Shown here: positions 46,929-55,328 of the stretch, one piece after another
How positions within the stretch are numbered: the stretch's first letter is position 1
How the letters are laid out: each line of letters begins with the position of its first letter
Assembly: GCA_002386525.1 (NCBI GenBank)
Contig: DGIS01000024.1
Location: 4,069 to 68,068 of the forward strand
Reading direction: 5' to 3'
DNA: 64,000 nt
Source of the DNA: Sphingobacterium sp. UBA4616
Lineage (GTDB): Bacteria > Bacteroidota > Bacteroidia > Sphingobacteriales > Sphingobacteriaceae
Position numbers and translations under genes: made by a program
The notes under the pieces: generated by a model
Databases searched by the model: none
Seen by the model: the letters and a program-made list of their open reading frames with translations, nothing else
Told to the model about the DNA's origin: nothing

Positions 46929-47519
46929 TTAGCGAAGGTAAATTGAGAAAAAAACAATGATCGTAAGAAATTCGGTATTGTTTCCTAGATCTTTTTTCGC
47001 TTTTTTAAGATGTGATTTGACCGTATTTTCTGACAAATTGAGCTTGTCAGCGATCTCCTTCGTTGTGAGACCTTCATTTTTGTTCATAACAAAAACAAGC
47101 TGACACTGTGGCGGCAGGTTTTTGATGGCATTATCAATCTGTTGTTGGAGCTCCTGAATAATAAGTTTCCGCTCTGGCGAAATCGAATCGATGACATCCT
47201 CTTCCGAACTGTATCCTGCCAATTTTTGGCGCTTCTGCTTATTCTGATAAATGATGTTGAAAGTCTGGTTGCGGACTGCCCGCGCTAGGTAGCTGGATAG
47301 TTTTTCATTTTGCAAACTGAAAGTTGAGCGAAGTTTCCAAAGTTTACAAAGCACATCCTGCACACATTCCTCAGCTTCCTCCAGATTGCCCAAGCGATTA
47401 AATGCAACAGCCAACATCTTATCCCAGTATCGGTCATAAATTTCTATTAACACGCGCTCATCGTTGGTATTGAAGAGGGTCAGGAGATCATAGTCGCTAT
47501 ATTTTTTATAATTAAGCAT
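46929..47519 (-). CDS. ECF-type RNA polymerase sigma factor
   Basis: A 196-aa protein. Region 2 reads IYDRYWDKMLAVAFNRLGNL then EEAEECVQDVLCKLW, and region 4 reads LPPQCQLVFVMNKNEGLTTK then EIADKLNLSENTVKSHLKKA. It is in the Bacteroidota FecI-like group. With fecR downstream and SusC carrying an STN domain, it is the switch of a cell-surface signalling relay. It is likely to drive the susC operon and perhaps itself. Confidence 0.94.
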   Translation of the reverse strand: MLNYKKYSDYDLLTLFNTNDERVLIEIYDRYWDKMLAVAFNRLGNLEEAEECVQDVLCKLWKLRSTFSLQNEKLSSYLARAVRNQTFNIIYQNKQKRQKLAGYSSEEDVIDSISPERKLIIQELQQQIDNAIKNLPPQCQLVFVMNKNEGLTTKEIADKLNLSENTVKSHLKKAKKDLGNNTEFLTIIVFFSIYLR

Positions 47520-47638
47520 TTAGGCGGAATGTAAAGCAAAGCTAAAAAAAATCTTCTTATTCAAGAATAAAAGCGATAACAATGTCTCAGGACTAGGGTG
47601 TTAACTTAGTTTGCATACCAGTTTAAGAATAGGTAATT

Positions 47639-47767
47639 ATGAAAAAAATTATTTTCACATGGTGTATATTACTCCTGTCGATCTTCGTTTACAGACGAAA
47701 TACGATATGGTTCGCTTATATAAACAATCACTTTTCTTTGCCTTATATATATAACAATTATGCTTAG
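47639..47767 (+). CDS. Possible 42-aa membrane peptide
   Basis: An ATG-started frame MKKIIFTWCILLLSIFVYRR continues to a stop at 47765-47767. It has one hydrophobic segment and a positive N-terminus, like a signal peptide without a mature protein. It could be a small membrane peptide or a decayed leader; no promoter was identified. It is divergent from the sigma gene. Confidence 0.25.
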   Translation: MKKIIFTWCILLLSIFVYRRNTIWFAYINNHFSLPYIYNNYA

Positions 47768-47811
47768 CATTAATAGTTTTAAAGCTTTGCTAGCGCATCA
47801 ATTTCTCTTTT

Positions 47812-49353
47812 TTATCTACCGCCACCTGGGCCAATACTTCCGCCCAAATTACTGACCATGGCTGATAATGTCAACGATGAATTAACCGTTGGATTACTAA
47901 ATTTTCCACCCAAGTATAGTCCGTTAAACTCATTGGCATCGGCAACTGAAGATACACTTACAAGCTTGTAGGACGCTCCTAATGATAAGCTTCCATTGGA
48001 GGCCAGTAATGTTGAAAAAGAAACAGGCGATTTAAATGTTAAAACCTCCTTATTATCCTTGTCAAGAACACTATAGATCTGGCCGGCGCTGCCGCCACTC
48101 AAAATAGCGGAAGGCTGTGTAGAAACACTTGCCGTTGGAGAACTTGTGGCTCCTCCCACTCCGACCATAAGCCCGCCGGTAATCTTAAAGGTGTTATTAT
48201 CGCAATCGAACCCTTCTTCTGGACTCTTTGCACCGATAGCAAAAATATTTCCTCCTGTAATTGTCATCGTTCCATTGGAATCTATACCATCGTTTGTGGT
48301 ACTATAGGCTACAATTGTTCCTCCATTGATATAAATTGCTTTCCCGGCGTTGATAGCATCATCAACTGCTTTGATGTAAATTTCACCATTGTTGATGCTA
48401 AGGGTCGCCTTGCTTTCAATTCCCTCCCCGCCTGATCCGGTGGTTTCAATATTGATTTTTCCGCCATTTATAATTACGTCCGGTATTATAGTCGCGTCTC
48501 CATCCTCGTAGGAAGCAACAATCCCATCGTCAGCAACTTTTAAGGTGATTTCTCCTCCATTGACAATAATCCGACCTTTTTCAGCTTCAATACCATCGGA
48601 ATTTGCTACAATATTTATTTTTCCGCCATCAATATAGATACCGTCGTTACTGTGTAAGCCATCCGAAATAGCATCGGAAACTTGAATATTTCCTTCCACA
48701 ATCCGTATATAATCGTCGCTGGCTATGGCATGCTTAGTTTTGCCAGAAACAGCTAATGTGCCGGTCCCAGAAAATATCAATTGTCCCTCGCTGAAAACTG
48801 TGCCTTTTTGATCTTCATTAGATGTGGCATATGCAGCCGCATCTGTAAGCTTGTTTTCTGTCCCGTCCGCAAGTACAATAAATGCTCTTTTTCCGGACTG
48901 AATATTAATTGCAGGCCCGTCACTGTTCGTAATTGAGACTGCATTTAAGGTGGTTTTGAATTTCTTATCGGAATAGATCTTTAATGACCCACTTGTTGTT
49001 GAGCCTGTAAGCTCATAGGCAACACCGCTTGCTGAAGAGTTGCTAACAACATCAGCTCCAGATTGGGTAACGGTAACCCCGGAAACTGAATTTTCTATAG
49101 TAGCCGAATTGCCATCAAAGTTTATCTTTACGGTACCGTTGAAAGTGGAGTTTGCAACAAGATCATCATCGTCTGCTCCAGTTTCCTGGCTCCCTTCAAC
49201 CGGACCACTTTTTGATGTCGAACTAATGTTTATCGCTGTACTGGTTTCGATAACCTCCCCTGACTCGGATTCTGCTTTTTCATCTTTTGAACATGAAGCT
49301 ATGGAGGATCCTAAAATCAGGACCATTCCATAAAATATTACTTTCCTTAACAT
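47812..49353 (-). CDS. Carbohydrate-binding lipoprotein of the Cthe_2159 type
   Basis: A 513-aa lipoprotein (MLRKVIFYGMVLILGSSIAS, then CSKDEK). After an acidic linker (ETGADDDDLV) comes a right-handed beta-helix with regular turns. The repeats are of the form GIYIDGGKINIVANSDGIEA, GGEITLKVADDGIVAS and NGEIYIKAVDDAINAGKAIY. The matching family binds acidic polysaccharides such as polygalacturonate with Ca2+. The tail is Gly-rich (GGSIGPGGGR). It stands outside the SusC operon. Binding of pectin-like material is inference from the family. Confidence 0.85.
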   Translation of the reverse strand: MLRKVIFYGMVLILGSSIASCSKDEKAESESGEVIETSTAINISSTSKSGPVEGSQETGADDDDLVANSTFNGTVKINFDGNSATIENSVSGVTVTQSGADVVSNSSASGVAYELTGSTTSGSLKIYSDKKFKTTLNAVSITNSDGPAINIQSGKRAFIVLADGTENKLTDAAAYATSNEDQKGTVFSEGQLIFSGTGTLAVSGKTKHAIASDDYIRIVEGNIQVSDAISDGLHSNDGIYIDGGKINIVANSDGIEAEKGRIIVNGGEITLKVADDGIVASYEDGDATIIPDVIINGGKINIETTGSGGEGIESKATLSINNGEIYIKAVDDAINAGKAIYINGGTIVAYSTTNDGIDSNGTMTITGGNIFAIGAKSPEEGFDCDNNTFKITGGLMVGVGGATSSPTASVSTQPSAILSGGSAGQIYSVLDKDNKEVLTFKSPVSFSTLLASNGSLSLGASYKLVSVSSVADANEFNGLYLGGKFSNPTVNSSLTLSAMVSNLGGSIGPGGGR

Positions 49354-49714
49354 AAGTTTGCTTTTTTTATCAATTCAAAGCTAACGACAACTAGTGTTAA
49401 TGAATATTAAGGAGTGTAAATTAGATTAAAATTATGTTAATTAAACATTAAATAAACACACGAACAATTCAAAGATTGGGTATATCCATGGAATTTACGA
49501 AAAAAAACACCGAAACCGGAGGTTATTTTAAAATGCCGTTCATGATCTTGTTTATTATACTAAAATTAGTTGTGTAGCCCCCAGCGTCCTGTATTTTAAA
49601 TAGTTAATATATTTTTTCTGGGACACTATTTTTCATATATAAAATAAATTATTTATATTAGAGCAAGCCAATTGACTGAAAGCCAAACAAGTCATTAAAT
49701 TAAAATATTGAGTT
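49354..49714. other. 361-bp intergenic region
   Basis: Promoter region for two divergent genes, 70 percent or more A+T. A near-consensus TATATTAG lies about 60 nt before the ATG at 49715. An AACACCG/CGGAGGTT imperfect hairpin near 49506-49522 is the only other structure. No gene seen. Confidence 0.4.
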
Positions 49715-52615
49715 ATGAAAAGACCTTACCTAATTATCTTGTCATTGCTGTTGTTGAGTAGCTTTAGTATTATCGCAAGTGGGCAGCAATCTAAAAAGTC
49801 AGTAGAGCAATCCAAAAACTCTTCTGCAAAGATTGACTCTAATGAGTTTAAAAATAGCTTCTCCCCGCCATACAACTTATTCTATTTAAGTAAATATCTA
49901 AATAATATAACGCTGAACCCCGCTGAAAGCGACTTGATTTACGGTAGTCTAGTAAATTTAGTTGGCAAAGATAAGCTAGATTTAGTAAAGGGGGATGACA
50001 AGTACAAGTATATTTACGATTTCAAAACGAGATCTATCAATGCCAAAACAGACTTCGTTAGAAGATTATTAGCGTCTAAACAACTTGTGGACAAAAATAA
50101 AGATTTGAAATCTCTTTTAGAACAACAAATAGCATATAATAAGAATGATAAACAAATCACTGAAACAAAAAATAACATATCCCTTTTATCTGATAGACAA
50201 AGGGAGCTCAAAATTGCTATCGATTCTCTAAGGATTTTAAAAGGTGGTGATTCTAAAGATTCAATTGATCTAATAAATAAATACAAAAATCTGCTTGATC
50301 ACCAGGAAACCGCCATATACTCCATTGAACTTTTAACTCAAAAATTAACGCTGGAAGATGCAGCAATCAACAATGAAATTTTGAAATCCAACCTTAAGAT
50401 CGACACCAATAGTACATTGATAAATGAAATTTCTTTCAAAATGGATTCTTTAATTAAAAATATTGCCGAAGAATATCTAAGTGACGGAACTCTTTCGGCT
50501 AATATTAAAAATTATCTGGAAGGTAACCAACGTAGTCGACAGGAGTCTTTACAGATCAATCTTACCACCGCAACCCAAAATGCACAACAAAGTCTTAATT
50601 ATACAGGATTAAGTATTCCTTCACAATCTCAAATGATAGATGCTATGGCCATGTTTTTGGCGAAAAGAGCAAAACAAGAGGCGGCAATATGGTTTATGGA
50701 TCAATTGCGCAAAAGAGTAAATAATCCTTTGATATATGATGTTTTTCCAGCTACAATTGAGTTATTGGATGGACTCTCAGATTACAGAACCGCCAATTTT
50801 GGTACTTCATGGCGATACGCAATCTCAAAAGATTTTGTAGAAATGCCACGAAACGTGTCCAAAAGTAGCTGGACAAAACAATTTTTAAATCCAGAAAATG
50901 CAGCAAACCTAGAGACGGCCGTAGAAATGGGTTATAATATTGATGGCTTGATTAAAGCGCGATATAATTATAGGGATATCATTCGCCAACTGTACCTTAA
51001 TCCAACTTACAGTCCTGATCCTAATATCTCAGTTAACCATACAAAAGGTATAAATAAACATGCACAAAATATTATTGCACTACTTTACATCGCAACGAAT
51101 GAGTTGTTTACGATTACAGATAAAAATAATTACAGGCTCCTTGCATATGAAGAACTCAAAACCTTGAATACTGAGCAATGGAAAATATTTATTGAACTCC
51201 TCAACTTAAAATATGGCCATGTATTTGAAAATTTACCGGGTATCGAAAATGCGGTCAACGATAAGGATAAAGTGATCGCTTGGCTAAGTCCACTTTTATT
51301 GTCGTTAGGTCAATTCGATAAGATCAATCTGGAACAACAAGCCTTGATTGAAAAAAATAAATCGGATCAAATGAACAAATCGCTTTCTAATACATGGAGT
51401 ATACTTGGACAAGTGATCGCTAATTTTGAGAATTATCCATTTGGGATCAGTGGGAAGCAAGATGTCAACAACTATTTGGCGAACATCAAAAACGTTTTTG
51501 ATATTATAGAAAACATTCAGGATAAAAATTTCGTTGCCGCTGCTCAGAATACTTTGGGATTGGTTGATACCTATTATAAGATTGGCTTTTATCAAAATCC
51601 TATAGATATAACTGCGTTAAAAAATTTCTTTTCAACAAAAAACCTGGAGAATAAATACCAATTAGATTACGACACAAATAATACAACACTTACAATTAAG
51701 CTCAATGGTAAAGATAGTGTTTCAATAGAAAAAAAAGACTTGGAGTATATAAAATACTTGGGCACAAATCTACAGCGTCTTGATGAAAAAGATCAGTCGG
51801 CTTTCCTTTTGACAAGTGAGAAAACTATACAAGGAAAAGAAGTGATAACAAAATTAAATCGTGTAAGTAGTAAAGACTTAAAATACATTATTAGTCGCAT
51901 TGCAATTTTAAAAATCATCTCAGATACCAATACCCCGAGTGAACAGATCGCAGCAATAAATATGTTTTCTCATTCAATACCAGATTTGGATAAACTTAGC
52001 TCTGCTCTTCCAAAGCTATCGGAAATGTCATATGCCAGCCAACTGGTCAAACTGTCCGGATTTTTTGGCGATGTCATTGCCTCCTCCTCATCCGCCGAAC
52101 TGGCGAATGTAATCGAGTCGCATGCACTGCCTCCGACTTCTTATAAATTAAAAAGGAAAATGTCTTCATCTGTAGATTTGAATGCATATGTGGGGGCCTT
52201 TGCAGGAAGAATTGTCCCCATTGGAAACTCTTCATTAAACTGTAAATGGACGGGTGGTATAACTGCCCCTATAGGGGTTACCATACGACCTGCAGGTAAC
52301 TTATTCAAATATTTCAATTTCAACGTGCAATTGTTGGAACTAGGAAATCTCGTCAATCACTATCTAATTACTCCAGACTCGGCCTACAATAAGGAAGTAC
52401 ATTTTAGCGAGGTCTTTAGTCCTGGAGCTAATATACTATACAATATTAAAAACACGCCTATCGTCGCATTTATAGGAGGAAAATTACTCCCGTTAAAGGC
52501 GTATTATGATGAGGGATTGAAAAAAAGATTTAATGATAAGGCTTTCGACGCTGCGATATTCAGCATTGGATTAAAAATTGATATTCCTCTTGTCAATCTT
52601 CATTCTGGTGAATAA
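49715..52615 (+). CDS. Large exported protein of unknown function (966 aa)
   Basis: Signal peptide MKRPYLIILSLLLLSSFSII ends near ASGQQ. Residues about 120-270 are predicted long helices (coiled-coil-like Lys/Glu/Leu/Ile periodicity), then a helical domain. The last 150 residues are beta-rich (SSSVDLNAYVGAFAGRIVPI, ITAPIGVTIRPAGNLFKYFN, AAIFSIGLKIDIPLVNLHSG) like an outer-membrane barrel or its remnant. No family recognised, and it has no operon partners. It may be an outer-membrane-anchored surface protein. Its size and lack of close recognisable domains make it worth study. Confidence 0.7.
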   Translation: MKRPYLIILSLLLLSSFSIIASGQQSKKSVEQSKNSSAKIDSNEFKNSFSPPYNLFYLSKYLNNITLNPAESDLIYGSLVNLVGKDKLDLVKGDDKYKYIYDFKTRSINAKTDFVRRLLASKQLVDKNKDLKSLLEQQIAYNKNDKQITETKNNISLLSDRQRELKIAIDSLRILKGGDSKDSIDLINKYKNLLDHQETAIYSIELLTQKLTLEDAAINNEILKSNLKIDTNSTLINEISFKMDSLIKNIAEEYLSDGTLSANIKNYLEGNQRSRQESLQINLTTATQNAQQSLNYTGLSIPSQSQMIDAMAMFLAKRAKQEAAIWFMDQLRKRVNNPLIYDVFPATIELLDGLSDYRTANFGTSWRYAISKDFVEMPRNVSKSSWTKQFLNPENAANLETAVEMGYNIDGLIKARYNYRDIIRQLYLNPTYSPDPNISVNHTKGINKHAQNIIALLYIATNELFTITDKNNYRLLAYEELKTLNTEQWKIFIELLNLKYGHVFENLPGIENAVNDKDKVIAWLSPLLLSLGQFDKINLEQQALIEKNKSDQMNKSLSNTWSILGQVIANFENYPFGISGKQDVNNYLANIKNVFDIIENIQDKNFVAAAQNTLGLVDTYYKIGFYQNPIDITALKNFFSTKNLENKYQLDYDTNNTTLTIKLNGKDSVSIEKKDLEYIKYLGTNLQRLDEKDQSAFLLTSEKTIQGKEVITKLNRVSSKDLKYIISRIAILKIISDTNTPSEQIAAINMFSHSIPDLDKLSSALPKLSEMSYASQLVKLSGFFGDVIASSSSAELANVIESHALPPTSYKLKRKMSSSVDLNAYVGAFAGRIVPIGNSSLNCKWTGGITAPIGVTIRPAGNLFKYFNFNVQLLELGNLVNHYLITPDSAYNKEVHFSEVFSPGANILYNIKNTPIVAFIGGKLLPLKAYYDEGLKKRFNDKAFDAAIFSIGLKIDIPLVNLHSGE

Positions 52616-52692
52616 AAGAAAGCTTTACCATAAAAGGATCGAAGAAATAAAAAAATGTAGATTTTTTTACTGAAAATTATAGTTTAAAAACC

Positions 52693-53185
52693 CTACATCT
52701 GTTGCGCCAAAGGCCCATCTTTAGCGACCAGACTTGACCAACCCGGAGAAGAACCGATAGGAAGCTTTGCGATCAATCTGGAAGCTACAAATATATTGGC
52801 CACTGTTTCTTCGTCAAAATCCCGGTTTACTTCAACGGGCGAACTTGCATCAAATGGCTCTAGATTTTCTTTGAAAAACGCTGCAGGATTTAAAAACGGT
52901 ATATTCTCCTTTTTATGCCATTCAGGTTCGCCAGGAGTAGGTGCACTATTATATAACCATATATCTACAATTATTTTATCCTCCATCAATAAGTATGAGA
53001 AACAAACCTTATCATCATCGATAAATACCGCGAACTCAGGGCGATCATTTGATACATATTTTTTTAAACTTCCCATGGACACTGATTTAAAATAGCGAAG
53101 TCTGTGCCGTATCACTCCCCAAAGGTGGCAACCATTCCCAATCAAAAGGAACTTTTGGTGACCTGTTAAAAGGATTGTACAGCAT
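52693..53185 (-). pseudogene. Frameshifted gene with conserved ends (copy matching 24.1 and 27.9 kb)
   Basis: ATG 53185 starts MLYNPFNRSPKVPFDWEWLP and stops after SLF; from there the reading continues in another frame with KSVSMGSLKKYVSNDRPEFA. It ends RLIAKLPIGSSPGWSSLVAK then DGPLAQQM at 52693. One frameshift near 53090 is enough to join them, giving about 163 aa. The family is unknown. Both ends recur at 27911-27964 and 24101-24144 around the toxin-antitoxin island. Confidence 0.6.
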
Positions 53186-53249
53186 AGCACTAAGATAGGA
53201 TTTATAACCTAATAGACCTTATCGCTTTCTAAAAAGGGACTCGTGGTGG

Positions 53250-54184
53250 TTACTCCTTTTTATAGCTATCAAAATTGTCCTGTATGAGTTTTGCAACCAA
53301 TTGCGGATTTTGATAGTAAATACCATGTGAATATTTTGGGAGCAGGACAAGCTTGCTATTGTCATTCTCTTTTAGCAATGCTGCATAATGCTGGATTCGC
53401 AATTCATCGTATTCTTTCCACCATGCCTTAAAATTGATACCCAGATTTAGTTTACGATCCAGCTCTTCATCGGGCAGTTCAATATTTTTGTTGTAGGATA
53501 TGATCACTGTAGCAGCAATTTCTTTTTTCAATGGTGGTAATGTTCTATATTCATGAAAGTATCCTTTCGAGATGGACGTTAGCGCTCGAGCAGCATCAAT
53601 ATGTGCGCCTGCACTGGAATTTGTATTTTTGGACATCTGCTCCATAATAATTTTTGTGATCTGCTGATAGCTCGTTTTACTCCGCGAGACCACCTTGGCA
53701 TGTTCATCCTCCTGCTCGGTTAACATAAAATCCGTTGGGTCCGAGAACACTAGTCCGCATATTTCATCGGGATATTGGGCTGCAAACAGACGGATGTAAG
53801 GGCCGCCCATGGAATGCCCTACTAACAAATAAGGGGGCTGAATGGCCAAGGTTTGCAAAAGGTCATGTAAGCGTAAAACAACCTGGCTGTCCGTTACAAT
53901 ACGGGAGTCCGGTTCGGAACTACCAATACCACTTCGTTCGTACTGAATACTCGCGATATGACTAGGTAAAAGGGGTAGAATGGGATCAAATGTACCGCCG
54001 CCTAATCCGGCTTCGAACACTAAAATAGGTTCGCCTGCTTTCCGATTGGCAAGATTGCTCGTTTTATAGGCCATTTTTTTCCCTCAACCATGACCGTTTG
54101 ACTCGTTTTAGGCTGCGCAGATACAGCTTGTGTAAGAGCTGTGCCTAAAAACAGCAACAGCATTGTTTTGAATAGTTCTTTCAT
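53250..54184 (-). pseudogene. Exported alpha/beta hydrolase with a frameshift in an A7 run
   Basis: The N-terminal frame from ATG 54184 is a signal peptide (MKELFKTMLLLFLGTALTQA, VSAQPKTSQTVMVEGKK). The hydrolase body is in another frame from MAYKTSNLANRKAGEPILVF. They join only if the A7 run on the coding strand (54074-54080) has one more base (GAG GGA AAA AAA ATG). The body has the nucleophile motif LLVGHSMGGPYIRL, the oxyanion-loop region FEAGLGGGTFDP and a late His (LPKYSHGIYY). Phase variation, recent mutation or a homopolymer error are all possible. Confidence 0.7.
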
Positions 54185-54425
54185 ATACAATAAGTATATC
54201 GAGCTAAGCATCTGTTACACTGGATCTAATCTTTTTTTTCTCGTGCCAAATGAAACGTATAGCTGATACCTGCCAGTGATCTGTTGGATCATTTTTTATT
54301 ACCTCAACGATTTGCCTTTAGCATATCAAATGGGGTGGTATAGTGTATGGGTTATGAAGAGGCCTGTTTTTACACAAAAAAACAAACGTTAACTGCTTCC
54401 CTTGTGTTCAACTAAAAAAACAATT

Positions 54426-54983
54426 ATGATCCTTATTTCCAATAGAAAAAACACAAAGTTAACCGCCTGCAGAATTTCTGCCCTCTTGCATTTGATGGCT
54501 CTGGTCCTGCTCATACTTTTGCGTAGCTGCCATGAGGACGATAGCCCTGCACCCGAGCAGTCGCACTTAAAAGTGACGGTAAAAAGTGACGGTGATCAGT
54601 ATGATGCAGTCCATCTCGAGATCCAACAGCTATGGACTCGCACGTCTTCAGGTGGAGGAAAAATCGAGGCAAATAAAAGAGTAAACATCCTCGGAATTCA
54701 AAAGGATAGCATCATTGCTGGTGGACCTGTCCCCCATGGTACCCTACAGGAAGTAATGCTAAAAGTTGAACCGACAGGAAATGAAACAGTCATCGATGGC
54801 TTTCCCTATGCTTTGGAGACGTCACGAGGACAAGTTATAGCGGTGAATATCGCGGACGAAAGGCTGCTTCTTCCGAACGAAAACCATACGTTAATGCTTC
54901 ATATCAATCTGTTAGATTTCATCCAAAAGACGGCAGAGGGTAAATTTTTAATTAATCCTAGCCTCACTGCTGTAGTGGATTAA
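54426..54983 (+). CDS. DUF4382-like lipoprotein
   Basis: A 185-aa protein from ATG 54426. The hydrophobic segment (ALLHLMALVLLILLRSC) ends at a lipobox-like LRSC, then a charged spacer. The rest follows the DUF4382 plan: YDAVHLEIQQLWTRTSSGGG, PHGTLQEVMLKVEPTGNETV, then VNIADERLLLPNENHTLMLH and a final GKFLINPSLTAVVD. The family is a predicted carbohydrate-related or surface beta-sandwich domain of unknown role. It stands alone. Confidence 0.7.
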   Translation: MILISNRKNTKLTACRISALLHLMALVLLILLRSCHEDDSPAPEQSHLKVTVKSDGDQYDAVHLEIQQLWTRTSSGGGKIEANKRVNILGIQKDSIIAGGPVPHGTLQEVMLKVEPTGNETVIDGFPYALETSRGQVIAVNIADERLLLPNENHTLMLHINLLDFIQKTAEGKFLINPSLTAVVD

Positions 54984-55017
54984 GCGGTAGGTATTATATA
55001 TCGTAAACCTTATATAT

Positions 55018-55073
55018 AAAATAAAATGCATAAACAAAGTACAACAGAGTTTATGCGTTAAATACTGGTCATT
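55018..55073. repeat. 56-bp dispersed repeat, copy 2
   Basis: Partner of 27686-27741. It holds a perfect 8-bp inverted repeat GCATAAAC (55028-55035)/GTTTATGC (55049-55056) with a 13-nt loop. It follows a CDS stop by 35 nt and could act as a terminator. Confidence 0.5.
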
Positions 55074-55265
55074 AAAAAAACCACTTTCACCTTTAAATTT
55101 GACCTTCCAACCAATCTGTTAATGATTTTTTGATATAACCGTCCATGAGTACGAAAAGCAAAAATCTAGGGCACGAAGAAACTTGTTTCTGTGGAATTGG
55201 TAAAAAAAATATTTTAAATAGGGAAAGGTGTTTACCAAAATTGTTGAACTGCTTTGGTTAGGTAA

Positions 55266-55322
55266 TTTGATTGCATTGCTGATTATACCGAATATTTGTA
55301 TATTAGGATAAATACAAATATT
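55266..55322 (+). promoter_or_regulatory. Helicase-gene promoter and 32-bp inverted repeat
   Basis: TTTG (55266-55269), 21 nt, then AATATTTG (55291-55298) is one base from the ideal promoter. Starting at that -7 box, AATATTTGTAT (55291-55301) and ATACAAATATT (55312-55322) form perfect 11-bp arms around 10 nt, ending 6 nt before the ATG. It may act as an operator or as an RNA hairpin over the ribosome-binding region. Confidence 0.65.
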
Positions 55323-55328
55323 ATAATT

